Positions 10,917 to 21,751 of a stretch of 64,000 nucleotides of DNA are shown here, in pieces. This stretch comes from Mesostigma viride (taxonomy: Eukaryota; Streptophyta; Mesostigmatophyceae; Mesostigmatales; Mesostigmataceae): assembly GCA_009746045.1 (NCBI GenBank), contig RPFO01000076.1, positions 1,965,096 through 2,029,095 of the forward strand. The letters run 5' to 3'. Below the pieces are notes generated by a model. That model had not been told where the DNA came from. It did no database searches and saw only the letters and a list, made by a program, of their open reading frames with translations. The translations under genes and the position numbers were made by a program. Every line of letters begins with the position of its first letter. The first letter of the stretch is position 1.

Positions 10917-11426
10917 TTTGCAATCTCCAGTACACGCCCAGGAAAACGGTAGGCCACACCAATGCGGTTCGACAAGTTTTCTTAGAATCAACCAATCTCT
11001 TTAATCACATTGACATTGCCCTGTCCAAACCAAGTGCCCGGGTTGGTCTATGGCGGACAGTGTCGAGTGGTGGGCTGGTGGCTGGGCCTCCGGATCCAGT
11101 CTAAATATGCAACAGTCTGGCTCAGTAGTTGGCGCATGTTGTTGTTGTTGCCCACGCGGCACGCCGCACAGGGCAGCAGCAGAGATTTGGAAACGGCCGG
11201 GGGCCAAGACACTGATGAACAGCATGCCACATACAGTAGTGCCTGAGTAGTGTTGTATGTAGGGATTTCTTTACCCTTAAACCGTACTGACTGATATTTA
11301 CAGCGGACAGTACGTACTGTCCGCTACAGTACAAATAGCGGACAGTTGGTAGTGAGAATAACGCGGATGCCAGTAGGTATTTCCGTGATATTTTTACTGA
11401 GAGTGGGAGGAAGATGACGAGATGGG
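10917..11426. promoter_or_regulatory. Upstream region of the LIM gene, with a 24-bp perfect palindrome
   Basis: No other gene is visible. A perfect palindrome of 24 bp at 11,302-11,325 has the half-site AGCGGACAGTAC, and the half-site core AGCGGACAG recurs as a direct copy at 11,336-11,344. It could be a dimeric protein site in the LIM promoter or part of a repeat; nothing in the sequence decides this. Confidence 0.35.
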
Positions 11427-11628
11427 TGGGTGCCTCCCTAGCTAGCTGACGTTCAGTGATGCTAGTAAGACGCTAACCTTACAGCCGGGGGTAGAATATC
11501 CCGAATCTGCACGGCTAGTATTAAATAATGCGTAGGTTGTTCTTTTCAGGGGCACTGCACCTCACGCCCCGTTGCGCTCGGGTATAATCAACCCAAGCGT
11601 GGAACGCACATTTTATTTAATTCATTTT
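11427..11628 (-). repeat. Fragment of the 580-bp dispersed element (family A)
   Basis: Similar to the middle of family A, e.g. 15,455-15,660 on the same strand and the complement of 39,230-39,430. It includes the segment GGGGGTAGAATATCCCG and ends at ATTTAATTCATTTTT. It is diverged from the other copies. Confidence 0.7.
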
Positions 11629-11639
11629 TTTCGGGGAAA

Positions 11640-11905
11640 TGGGTATATTTTATTAGCCAATTATGGACCAAAGAGGTGAGAGGGGAAATGAGTATCAGCG
11701 AATCCTAATGAAGGTGGGCACACACACGTGTGGCGGTGACAGGTGAAAGGCTAATAGGGCGCGTTATTAGACCAGGGAAGCCATTGGACCTGAGTAATGT
11801 CGCCATGAGGCATACTGGTGAATACCTGATTACGGCCCAGTAGATCATGAAAAAGCTGGAGCGGGCTGGGCTTGTCGTTATTGGGCCCTGGGTCCCACAC
11901 CCCAC
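11640..11905 (-). mobile_element. 5'-truncated L1-like LINE, 3' end
   Basis: The minus strand encodes the extreme C-terminus of an ORF2 closely similar in protein sequence to the end of the LINE at 12.45-18.5 kb: a WDPGPNND start, a NQVFT core and a WLPWS end before the stop. DNA identity is clearly lower, so it comes from a related but distinct copy. The junction with family A sequence at 11,628 suggests one inserted beside the other. Confidence 0.7.
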
Positions 11906-12449
11906 TGCAATACGCTTCCGCGGACACCTTTTTCAGCGGGGAAAGTGCCCCCGGGCTTCCGGGGCAAATTCAGCAAGCGCTGCGGAACTTAGATACTAAA
12001 ATTTCGTTTTTGGTTCGTACCGTACAGCCAATCATTTTGCGCCCGGATCAAATTGTGATCTGGGCACTGAACACAAAAATTTCAGCGGAACGTACGAAAA
12101 ACCAACGCAACTACAGAAAATTTTCAGTGACGAAACTGTAGTACCGTGTACCAAGCAAAGTATAGTAGGACTTCGCTAAAATCACGTTCGGAATTTTTCC
12201 CCGCAAGATTCCCCCGCAAGATTCCCCCGCACGATTCCCCCCGCTAGGTTCAGGCTCCAGTCGATGCTCGCCAAATGGCGCAAAAAAAGAAACATATGTT
12301 AAAATCAACGGTGCAAATCCTCGTTACCGCTCGGGTAACATTCTCACTCATTTCGCGTCTCCTACGAACCGTATTGTAGTGCCTGTGTTGTTCCTGAGCT
12401 AACAGATTTAATTCATTTTTCCGGTGAAATGGGTGTTAGTTTATTTCCA
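11906..12449. other. No gene; short tandem repeat
   Basis: Non-coding between two LINE 3' ends. A 13-bp unit (AAGATTCCCCCGC type) is repeated about three times at 12,203-12,241. ATTTAATTCATTTTTC at 12,404-12,419 resembles part of family A. Confidence 0.5.
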
Positions 12450-12531
12450 TATAACAGTTAAGGTGACCCAGGTATGCCAAAAATAGCCTGAAATGCCTAG
12501 TTGTCGGTGCCTAAATTGGGGTGCCCGCATT

Positions 12532-15234
12532 AATAAGGCGCGCCCTGCGACCAAGGTAGCCAGTGTACTGTAGATATATCGTCATCCGGCATAAGTGTAA
12601 AGACCTGGTTCATGCCCATGAGTGCATGGAAGACTTCCAGTGGGCTGGGGGTGTCATTGTTAGGGCCCGGGTCCCATACTTTGTGTTGTTCCGTCGCCAG
12701 GAGCCAGTAACGACGCATAGCCAGGTTCCAAGAGGAGATAAACCGGCGGACCACGGCACCTCTCGTGTACGCGGCACGTAACTTGAATACGGTCTCGTTG
12801 CGAACTTGCCATATGGTGTGAAGCATCGTCGTGCGTAGCCATATCCATGCCATCTGGTTGGCTGTGAGGCTCGCGTCCCGTAATCCCGTGATGCCGAAAA
12901 TAACCGTAGATAGTGTGACGGTGGTGGGGGGAGCTGTAATAGCCATCCACTTGGCCCATATACCCAGCAGCCATTGCCAAACCCCTGCGAGTTGGCAGTC
13001 CAGAAATCTGTGCTCAATTGTTTCATCTGGAAAGTTGCATAAGCACGCCGCCGCGTGGGAGTACCGGTGGTGCAGTTGGGAATTGACCCCGATGGCCCGA
13101 TGCATAAGCAGGTGCTGGACGTCGGTGGCCCGCTTGTCAACCAATGGGTGATCAACTGCCAAGGTAATGTTCTTGATCCAGGTGTAGCCCGGCCACTCGG
13201 GGTGCCAGCGCAGGCGACCCGGGTGCATCCTATGATTTTTATGTAGAAGTAGCCGGTATCCCCAGTCTGCCGTGTACTCGAAAAGGCACTTCGTCGTTGG
13301 GGTGCCGCCAGATGTGAGGACCCACCCAAATTCTAGCGGGTCTAGAGCAAGCGTGTCCAGGCGCCCCTTGCCAACATGTAGCCATGTGCATGGTGTCGCG
13401 TATCACTGTGGTGGGGTCCAGGGGTAACATGCACGCCTGTGACAGTGACCACGGGACCACTCGAATGCGGTGACATTGACATGCTGGAATGTAGGCGTAC
13501 GATGTAATCAATTTGCCGAGAAGTCCTTGACCGTCTGGTGTCTCCTGGAGCAATTGTATTATGGTAACGCACGTCGACGCGACCGCAACGATGCAGCCCT
13601 TATGTACGGACGTGTCGCGATCCGGGTAATAGCTCACCCATTCCCCGATTTGTAGGGGTTTGCGCGAGGTTGTCATGAGGGTATGCCATCCTGCGGGAAT
13701 TGCTTGTAGAAGGTTGTCCCAAGCTGGTCGGCTGGGCATGTTTGCGATCCACGCGCTGATTTCCGTGTATGTCAGAAGGCGATATCGGTCACCGTCAGCC
13801 GCGTATAAATCGATGATTCGCGTAACTGGCGGGGTGGCCGTCAAAAAGCCCTCATATGGGTTGCGGCCGCTTAAAACACCAAACACATTATGCTCACTAT
13901 CGCGCAGCAAATCATTGAAATATAATGGTTGGCGTGCCACCTCTTCCCTCGTGGTAGGGTGAGCAATTCTGTCCGGTTTTAGGTTCTTAAAACCTTTCCA
14001 CATACGTGCCCAGTACCATGGTAAGCCTTTGTACGAAGTGAGCGCACATGTAAGTATTGCTGCCCCCAAGTGCCATGATGTACCATTGGTGTGGGTATAG
14101 GTTGTGGCAAAAGCTTCTTGTGCCAACATACAACCAGGGTGTGCGTTTACGCCTATGAACGCGGTTAAGATCTGTTTGGTGTACACTGACCATAAACGCC
14201 ACTCCATATTATGTAAGCCCAAGCCTCCTTGAACCCATGGCATATAGGACATGTCCCGATCGATCCATCCCGGCACCGTGTGTGTTATGATACCCTGCTG
14301 TTTCCAAACAAAATTGCTGCCGATTCGTTGGATGATCTTGGTGGTGTACTCGTTAGGTGGGTGACCTTGGCAGTAGTAGAGCACTTTGGAGAATAACATT
14401 TGGTTGGTGAGGAGGACCCTGCCCCGTAGGCTGAGACGGGGAACCGCTGCCCATCTTGATGCCGCTTGGAGCATGCCTGTGAGCTTGCCACTGTGTGTTG
14501 TGTTGTCATACAAAAAGGTGGGGTGTTCAGCAGACGTCCATCCATAGTGCAGCCGATAGGGCAGTTGTGTAATAGGTGGTGACCGTCTGGCTGGACCCAT
14601 GTCACAGGCAGATTAGGGAGTGATAAGCGGGGGGAGGATCCTCTCCCGATGTGCAGCCCCGTGGACTTTTGCACGTTACACCGCTGTTGAGAGGCCATAG
14701 AGTATGTCGTGATATTCTCCATGATAGCATGCACATCGGTAGTGGAGGTACAGACATTAGTGGTGTCATCAATATAAGCAGTTTGGAACAAACCTCGCGG
14801 TTTACCTTGGATGGGGAAGCCCCTGATCCTCTTGTCGCGAGCGTGCAAAAAGAACAGCCCGGCATGCGCAAGAAGAAACAGGAGCGGGGACATGCAGTCG
14901 CCTTGTGGGAGTGACCTAGAGCTAGTGCCTGTGCGTGAGAAGTGCCCGTTTAGGAGTAGGGTCCATGAGAGCGATTTAATCATACCGATGGTGACATACG
15001 TGAAAGTGCCACCAAATCCGAAACCGCGCAATGTCTTCTCGAGGTAGTCCCAACACATGCGGTCAAAAGCTTTTTTGAAATCCCAAAATAGTATGATACC
15101 GAGTATGTTGTGGCGCCACGCTTTTTCCACTATGTCCATAAGCATGGTTATGCTATCGTTTATGTGTAGGTTAGCGCGGAAGCCGACTTGTTCCGGACCG
15201 ATTAGGTCGTCGAGTACTGTGTAAATGCGTAGTT
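12532..15234 (-). pseudogene. LINE ORF2, 3' half: RT catalytic core and C-terminus
   Basis: Resumes at LRIYTVLDDLIGPEQVGF after the insertion. RT motif A is FWDFKKAFD (15,060-15,110 region), motif B LPQGDCMSPLLF, motif C YIDDTTN (an Ile variant of the usual YADD). The thumb and a C-terminal RT-associated zinc-binding region follow, with WNLAMRRYW and WLPWS near the end. Frame breaks lie near 14,550 and 13,287, each consistent with one inserted or lost base. The last part is open from about 13,287 to the stop near 12,532. Confidence 0.8.
15217..15234. repeat. Target-site duplication, left copy
   Basis: CTGTGTAAATGCGTAGTT, identical to 16,795-16,812. It duplicates the LINE codons for LRIYT on both sides of the inserted element. 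Confidence 0.9.
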
Positions 15235-16794
15235 CATGTCCCACGTAGCTCCCACAAAAACCAGCATCTTCATTAAAACAATAAGTGGAAGCATACATGT
15301 GACACTAATTGACATGCCCGGAGGCACGCCGTTCAAGGCCCTTCATGAAGTACGTTGCCCTAGAGGCAACCAAGACAAGGGTGGGTGGGTGGGGAGCAAA
15401 GAAAGAGGCCGACAAAACCAGCCAGAGCGGCTTTTAGTCGCAAAACCTCCCTTATCCCTAGCTAACTGACGTCATTAAACCCTTATGTTTAGTGGATGCT
15501 AGTAAGACGCTAACCGTACAGACCGGGGGTAGAATATCCCGAATCTGCACGGCTAGTATTAAATAATGCGTAGGTTGTTCTTTTCAGGGGCACTGCACCT
15601 CACGCCCCGTTCCGCCCGGGTATAATCAACCCAAGCGCGGAACGCACATTTTATTTAATTCATTTTTCAACCATGCACTATATTGCATCTACTAATCACA
15701 AAAGCTCTAGCCAAACAGCTACGAGTAAACACTGCGACCTATAAGCCGCTCATCCAGCGGCCTCTTGTTCCCGCATTCACGTATAGAAGAAACTCCGTTC
15801 AAAGAACCCCGATTCATGTCCCACGTAGCTCCCACAAAAACCAGCATCTTCATTAAAACAATAAGTGGAAGCATACATGTGACACTAATTGACATGCCCG
15901 GAGGCACGCCGTTCAAGGCCCTTCATGAAGTACGTTGCCCAATCACCCCCGCCCTGGCTTTCCCTTGAAGCCGCACTCCACCTTGCTTGTTGTCACAAGT
16001 GACCGCCCTGCCGCAAAACGGGAGCCCCCCCACATCGGGAGGCGTGTGCCCGGCGGCTGTGGATGCATGGCCAGGCCCAAAAAGGCCCAGCGCATTTGCA
16101 CTGCGATTGCGCACGGCCAGCCTATCATGACCCCTCTCGGGGCCCCGAGTCGGTACCGCTATGGCCGTCTCCCCATAGACCCGGGGTGCTTCGAGAAAAA
16201 ACGTGGACCTAGCCCAGGCCCCGCCAGCCCGGATGCCCGAGGCCACAGCCCCAGGCACCAGGCTGGCTGAACGAGAGTCCGTTCAGCCAAGACCGCATTC
16301 CCCCCGAGGTTTCTATGCGTGGGGAAAAAATTTCTAGCTTAGACGCTTTTCCCATCGCCGTCCCCAGCCCCAACCACCCCCCCCTCGGCGGAAGGCAATT
16401 GCAAAGTTTGCTGGCCAGCAGCAATTTCCGAAGAAAAAGCCGCAGGCCGCGGACCGAGACACGGGTCGCCAGTGCCAGCCATCCGGCTCCAACCCGGGGT
16501 GCAAGCATCCCCAGGTACGGAGCACCAGCTCGCGCACTGGGCCGACCAAGCGACAGTTGAGCACCTGTCACGGCATCCGGCCCACCAAAGACCCCAAGCT
16601 GGGGAAAAGGTGCGGACCGGAGGTAATCTTTTTCTTTTCTTTTAGTTAACCGGGCGAGGAACTACGCCTGGCCGGTTAACAACTGGAAGTCTCACCACTG
16701 GCCAAGTGGCCAGTGCAACCAGTGCTTTTGGGATTTTGCTCCGCAGCACCCATAGCTGCGGCTGCCGCCGCAACGACAACGAGCAAAGAAAGAG
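15235..16794 (-). mobile_element. Dimeric dispersed element (family A), inserted in LINE RT
   Basis: A 1,560-bp insertion in the RT gene. In its own orientation (minus strand) it has a long GC-rich unit (16,794 to about 15,814) followed in tandem by a 580-bp unit (15,813 to 15,235) ending GCTACGTGGGACATG. The same long-plus-short arrangement occurs at 57,421-59,378; this copy lacks the 5' part and keeps the same 3' end. It has no ORF with a known domain, no terminal inverted repeats and no poly(A). 5' truncation with an 18-bp target duplication suggests a non-autonomous retroposon mobilised by a LINE. Confidence 0.8.
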
Positions 16795-16812
16795 CTGTGT
16801 AAATGCGTAGTT
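16795..16812. repeat. Target-site duplication, right copy
   Basis: Second copy of CTGTGTAAATGCGTAGTT (first at 15,217-15,234), marking the other edge of the inserted dimeric element. Confidence 0.9.
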
Positions 16813-18522
16813 GTAGTATTTTACTGATGATTTTGTACGCAACCGTGAGTAGTCGTATGGGACGGTAGTTTTGCCATTGAGTTTTAGACCCCTTTTTAAA
16901 TATGAGGATTAGTGCGGTTTCTGCCCAGTTGCCAGGGACGATACCTGTGCGCCATACTTCGAGGACGCATTTGTAAAAGCCGGCAGAAAGGTCGGGCCAA
17001 AACTTCCTCCAAAATTCTACAGGGATGCCGTCCACGCCTGGTGCACTGCCGAGTTTGATTTTGAGCATAGCAGCCTGTGTCTCAGCTTGTGTGGGTGTCT
17101 GATCTAGTTCTTGCTGCTGCGTGGTGGTGAGGCGCCGTGGTATCGCCTGAAGGACTTGGTGGATAGCTTGAGGTGCTTGAGGGTGCGGTTTACTTCGGAA
17201 TAGCTTCGTAAAATATTGATGACCGCTGTTTAGTATGGAATGGGTGTCTGTGTGGATGCCCTGGTCGTCGTGAATTTCTGTTATCAGCGTGTGTGTTCGT
17301 TGCTTGGGGAGGAGTGCAAAATATTCTTTATTCATTTTTTCCCCCGTTGTGTGCCACCAAAGGTTTTCCGCATCTATGGCGTTAGCGTGTCTTTCGTATC
17401 GCAGTTTGTCCAAGGCTAGCTGGGCTTGTTGCAATTTCGCCATGTCATAAGTATTGAGTGTTTGCTTAAGTTGTAGACGGTTGACAATACGTTCATAACA
17501 TCGGTATTCATGGCCTTTCTGTTGTCTGAGCTCAGCAGTGTATTTCTTGGAAAGTTGCAATACATGTTGTAGGCCGGCTTGCATCCATCGACAATGATCG
17601 GTATAGTGAGGGATGCTGGCCACCCACTCTCGCCAAAAAGCTTTTACCTGAGCCGTGAATGTTTGATCCCTCAATAAGTCTCGGTTGAAGCGGGGGATAC
17701 CGGGTCCCCGCGTCGGTGGGGTGTGGTGCGTTAAGGTGATAATACAAGGGTAGTGGTCCGAAAGAGTGATAGAGCGATCTACCCTAGCATGACATACAAG
17801 GTCCGCCCAAGCGTGTGTGGCATAGATTCTGTCTAGACGGCGTGTGATGCGGTGACCGTCGCGTGTTGCAAGCCAAGTGTGGTCGTTGTCCCTGGAGCGC
17901 AGTAGGTCGTGTAGGTTTTAAGCTCTAGTAGCTGTTCGTGAAAGGGGTTTGTACGTGATTGAGGGTGCGCCGCCATGTCTAGATTGAAATCACCCATCAA
18001 TATGATCTCCAGGCCGTGGGAAATAATGGCGTGGATCATCTGAAACATGTCTTTGAAAAAATTATGTTGTTCAGCTGGGTCGGTTGGGGCGTAAATTGAA
18101 AGAAGGTACCCCTGCTTGCTACCCCAGGTGATGTGCTGTCGTACCCAGCGGCCTTGCCATTGAGCCGCCGCCGTATCTACCGGTTGGGACCAAGTGTGGC
18201 AGGTGAGGTGTGAGGAAGCCGTTTTACGGTATTGAATCAAAGCTGTGCCCCCCTGGGTTCCTCGCGCCCAGGCCCAGCGACTCTCACTATTAGGAGCTAG
18301 TGCTCTCACTGCTTTGTTGGCCGTGACCCCCGGGCCTTGAATTTTATGCTCTTGCAGGCCCAGCCAGATCTCATGGGCTGGGCCGCCGTAGCCCTGCAGT
18401 AAGGATGCGAGGTGAAGGGATAATTGCTTGATACGAGTAGTATTGGGAATGCCAATAGCAGTACGTACTCCATAGCTATTGAGACCGCGTACATTCCATG
18501 ATACTATGGTGAGTTGGCTCAT
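16813..18522 (-). pseudogene. LINE ORF2, 5' half: endonuclease and start of RT
   Basis: Begins MSQLTIVSWNVRGLN with the conserved Asn of the exonuclease-endonuclease-phosphatase fold. Further motifs are GLQEHKIQG (catalytic Glu), YAPTD and MGDFNLD, and after a one-base frameshift near 17,925 the terminal SDHYP motif. A helical linker follows, then RT motifs GVDGIPVEFWRKFW and LILIFKKGSKTQWQNYRPI. The frame breaks off at LRIYT, where the inserted repeat begins. Domain order and motifs match the L1/Tx1-like group. Confidence 0.85.
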
Positions 18523-18545
18523 GTTAGTGGCGTATCAGGCAGGTC

Positions 18546-18992
18546 TTACCTAGTCACGGTTGGCGCGGCAGCCACGTCCGTTGCGTCCGGCGCCGCCACG
18601 GCGGGGAACCATGGAAAAGCGCAGAGAAACCACAAGCGAGGAAGAGTGTCAGTGTCGGGTGTTGGTGGGGTGCCGGATTTGAGCTGATGGGTGATGACCA
18701 TGGGTGAAAGCCTCATTGCCTTGCCGTGTCTAGCAATGACGGCAGATCTCAGGGGGGGGTTTCTAGGCGAAGTCGAATCGCCAGGGAAGGCGCTAGTGGT
18801 TCCTCCACTAAACCGCCAGTGCATGGTAATTCCGTAACCAGGGGTTAAAGTGTGTCGTCCGCACCTGCGGTAGGGGGGTATTTGCATAATCAGGAAACCC
18901 AGCACCTGCCGGGTATGCACTGACCATAGCTTGTACCGTCCCACGAACAGCACTTTACCCGTAATCCGACCGCAATCCGGGCTAGCCGTCAT
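18546..18992 (-). mobile_element. LINE-related fragment
   Basis: An open minus-strand frame directly upstream of the LINE endonuclease. Residues KLWSVHTRQVLGFLIMQ resemble RLWSVYTKQILTAFIGVN in the same LINE's own C-terminal region (about 14,160-14,210), so this is a rearranged piece of a related LINE, followed by Pro-rich sequence. It is not a recognisable ORF1. Confidence 0.45.
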
Positions 18993-19204
18993 GAGAACAA
19001 TGTGGTTTGCAGGTGCTTACGTACCCACGTAAGACAGCCTGTGACCGACATGCCTGGACCGCATGGCGGCTAGCCTAAAAGGTTGCGGGCAAGAGGGAGC
19101 TCGTTAGACGCACCTTTTTACGACGAATCTGGAGGTATCTTCCCGGTCGCGAATGGTCGAGGCTATCGCCTACTATCCTTTACGCCGCCATAGCCATCTG
19201 CGCT
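18993..19204. other. No gene recognised
   Basis: Short non-coding stretch between LINE debris and a family A fragment. Confidence 0.4.
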
Positions 19205-19370
19205 TTTAAATTTAATTCATTTTTCAACCATGCACTACACTGCATCTACTAACCACAAAAGCTCTAGCCAAAAAAGCTACGAGAAAACACTACGACCTAT
19301 ATCCCCCTCAATCAGCGGCCTCTTGTTCCCGCATTCACGTATAGAAGAAACTCCGTTCAAAGAACCCCGA
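19205..19370 (-). repeat. Family A element fragment (5' end)
   Basis: Complement of the first about 165 bp of the 580-bp element, from CGGGGTTCTTTGAACGGAG to ATGAATTAAATTTA, as at 39,076-39,236, 57,421 and 58,802. This copy keeps the 5' end and lacks the 3' end, unlike the insertion at 15.2 kb. Confidence 0.8.
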
Positions 19371-20530
19371 ATGCTTTAATGTCAGCTAAAACATAATGGA
19401 TAAATTCTTTGGATCCTTCTGAGTGACACGCAATAGGAGTAGAATGTACAACCAGCGTTTTATCTCAAAGGTTAACTGATTTGTTTGGCAATTTTTTTTA
19501 TAATTCGTGTGATTCGGACTAATTATTTTGGGTTGAAGTACAAGATCTTCTAGGGGCCGGGTCGGCCCTAGTCGTCAGACGGAATCTTTTGAGTGTCGTT
19601 TCAGCAGTCTCTGGAAGGTCGGCGCTCATGTCGGCGCACCTGCTTACCAGCGTGCCAGCCAGCCTGGTAGCGCAGCCTAGGTGAAATTGGTCCAAGGACG
19701 AATGTCTGTCCTCTCGCATGTTGAATAAACGATATTTCGTGTAAAGAGCAACCCCTTGAATATATATACCCGCTGAGTGCTAAGAATTGGCCGGCGTGAT
19801 CAATCATTCCTAATTAGGCTTGGCATGCTTAGTTAGACGTCGAAAGGACGAGTTTCAGCCCGTTGAGCAGCTACGTGAAAAGCGTGCATTTGTTTCCCGT
19901 GCATATCGTGCCGGGCAGGGGCCTGAATTGTATTCTATACGCTTTGGCTAGATCTTTCGCAGTCCCACAGTCTAGGGACGCGACACTGGTAATAATCGGA
20001 GGTCAAGGCTAGAGCAGTAAAGAGGCCGTTTGGGGCCTGGTCAGGCACGCAGCACAACCAGTGCGGCGTGAGCTACGAGGTGGCCGTTGCCACTGGAATA
20101 GACGACAGTTGGTAGGGGTAGCGTGGGCTACAACACGGGCCGTTGCCCCTGCAAGCAGCCGTCTCCATTTTACAGAGCCGCCTGCAACACCAAGGCGAGG
20201 TACGCAATTTCTTTTTTTTTCTGTCACGCAGTATCAAGTTTCAATCCGCAATCAGATTTTCAGCACGTCACGTTTGTTTTACCTTTTCTTTCATCATCAA
20301 CGCCTGCGTAGAGCTCGCAGTTATGTTGTGATTGTGGAAAGCGTAATGTGCTTTGCAATGTCGTTTCTATCCTACATTGTGGTTTTGGCTCTCCTTAGAT
20401 GTGCGTGGAGCACCTAGTGATAGAGTCGTGTTGTTCTGTGGTCAATCCGTCGGCTTGCGCCTAGCAAGGTCGGCTTGAGCAACTCCCGTTTCGCCTAGCT
20501 GCTGGCGTGCAGTCCGGCTAAGGCGTGCTT
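19371..20530. other. No gene recognised
   Basis: About 1.2 kb without a convincing gene. The longest frame (20,061-20,417, 118 codons) has no domain and contains a T run. No repeat shared with the rest of the window was found by eye. Confidence 0.4.
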
Positions 20531-20818
20531 TATATATATTAAAAATATAATTACTTACAGCAGAGTGAAATCACTCAAACCAAAGCAAACGCCCAGCTAT
20601 AAACCTATATACAGAGCCATGTCAAAGCTCTATACTACGATAAGACCAATGGAAACGCCTAACGGGAGGAACCTAATAGCCCTGCTGCACCGCAAAATCA
20701 GCCCGCGTACGGCGGAGCATGATGTCAGCCATGGCCCGAGTCAGCGCCACCGACAAGCGCTGACGCCAATATGACGTCCAGGTCCGCGCCGACCATGGGG
20801 CCCGCTGGCCCTCCCTTT
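20531..20818 (-). mobile_element. 5'-truncated copy of the REL-type LINE
   Basis: Complement of about 45,289-45,576, the last about 45 codons of the LINE at 40-45.6 kb plus its 3'UTR and TATATATA tail. Its truncated end abuts the left TIR of the virus at 20,818. The full-length copy abuts the right TIR at 39,967 in the opposite orientation, so the two LINEs point away from the virus. Confidence 0.85.
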
Positions 20819-21067
20819 ATATATATATAGCCCCTCATTGAGTGATGGGGCCGTGTGGGGTACCGGGGAGCCATTCTTGAGTGATGATGGTTGAGTGATA
20901 AATTGAGTGATAAAATATTGGGGTTTTGGCTTGCTACTGACATCTGTCACAGTGCAGCCACGCCTTCCCGACCCCTGCCAACCCTGGCTCAGGGGTCGCG
21001 GGGCTTTAGGATGCCATAGAAATGCTGGCATCCGTCACCGCGTCAATGTGTGATGCTGTTGTTGGTG

Positions 21068-21134
21068 GAATAGGCCTTTTTGCTCAGAGAATTTGAAGGG
21101 ATTTCTAAGTATATCTGAGCAAAATGGCCTATTC
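21068..21134. repeat. TIR hairpin 1
   Basis: Arms GAATAGGCCTTTTTGCTCAGA (21,068-21,088) and TCTGAGCAAAATGGCCTATTC (21,114-21,134) with about one mismatch and a 25-nt loop. The counterpart in the right TIR is at 39,653-39,719; the family A element inserted at its outer edge there. Confidence 0.85.
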
Positions 21135-21311
21135 TGACAGAAACCATCAACCACCGCCCAAACCACGCCACGCACCAACCGCGGAACGCGCGGGACATCC
21201 GTGGACGGCCGGGTCGTTCGTGGGGAACGCGCGATTCACATCGACACGAAAAATACGACCTCTGTTTTCCCGATCGCGGGCAGTGAGAGTGCTTGAGAAC
21301 TTGGGGAGAAG

Positions 21312-21372
21312 GTTCCGCGTGCTGCCCAACTTTTATAGCAAATCCTTGCAAAAGTTGGGCAGCACGCGGAAC
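21312..21372. repeat. TIR hairpin 2 (23-bp perfect arms)
   Basis: Arms at 21,312-21,334 (starting GTTCCGCGTGCTGCC and ending AACTTTT) and 21,350-21,372, perfectly complementary, with a 15-nt loop. The counterpart in the right TIR is 38,834-38,894. Confidence 0.9.
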
Positions 21373-21540
21373 ATCGAGAAATCCAGCTCACGAGCCAGCG
21401 CGCACCCGGGTCGCTGAAAATCCGGCCCTCGGCTGGGAAATTCGCGGAACTTTCGTGCGAGTCCTGCGTCCTTGCGGGTGTGTGGTCTGGTTTTTGTTCG
21501 TTTTTTGTTCGATAGTCGAGACGGCTTTAAGAGGGGGGTA

Positions 21541-21593
21541 GGGCATTGTCCAACTTTTAATAAGAAACCTAAACTAAAAGTTGGCCAATGCCC
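21541..21593. repeat. TIR hairpin 3
   Basis: Arms GGGCATTGTCCAACTTTTA (21,541-21,559) and TAAAAGTTGGCCAATGCCC (21,575-21,593), one mismatch, 15-nt loop. The counterpart is 38,613-38,665. It shares CAACTTTT/AAAAGTTG with hairpin 2. Confidence 0.9.
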
Positions 21594-21751
21594 TAACACT
21601 CCACCTCATCATGCCGATACCCGGGAGAGAGAGACATCTGAGAGAAAAAACGCAAGAAAAAACACGCCACACACAGCGCGCGCCTGATCGCCTGCGCGTT
21701 CCTGCGAATCGCCTGCGCCGTCGCGGGAGAGGAGCGGAGGATGGCTTGGTG

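Larger units (their letters stand above)
12450..18522 (-). mobile_element. L1-like LINE (APE endonuclease + reverse transcriptase), defective
   Basis: Minus-strand non-LTR retrotransposon. From its 5' side: an apurinic-type endonuclease (18,522 to about 17,770), a linker, a reverse transcriptase (about 17,100 to 14,300, interrupted by a 1.56-kb repeat at 15,235-16,794), and a C-terminal zf-RVT-like region to about 12,532. LINEs copy themselves by nicking DNA and reverse transcribing their RNA at the nick. At least three single-base frame breaks (about 17,925, 14,550 and 13,287) plus the insertion make it inactive. ORF1 was not recognised. The 3'UTR is about 12,450-12,530. Confidence 0.85.
20819..21738. 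repeat. Left terminal inverted repeat of the PLV
   Basis: About 920 bp, complementary to 38,471-39,966 once the 580-bp insertion at 39,076-39,655 is discounted. It starts at an (AT)n stretch followed by GCCCCTCATTGAGTGATG, has several TTGAGTGAT repeats near 20,837-20,912, and holds three hairpins. The inner edge is at GAGAGGAGCGGA, 13 bp before the end of the first viral gene. Whether the outermost part is viral or flanking DNA duplicated with it cannot be told. Confidence 0.9.

Noticed and set aside
20061-20417. 118-codon ORF left of the virus
   Set aside because: No domain, a T run inside, and competing frames of similar length; composition does not suggest coding.
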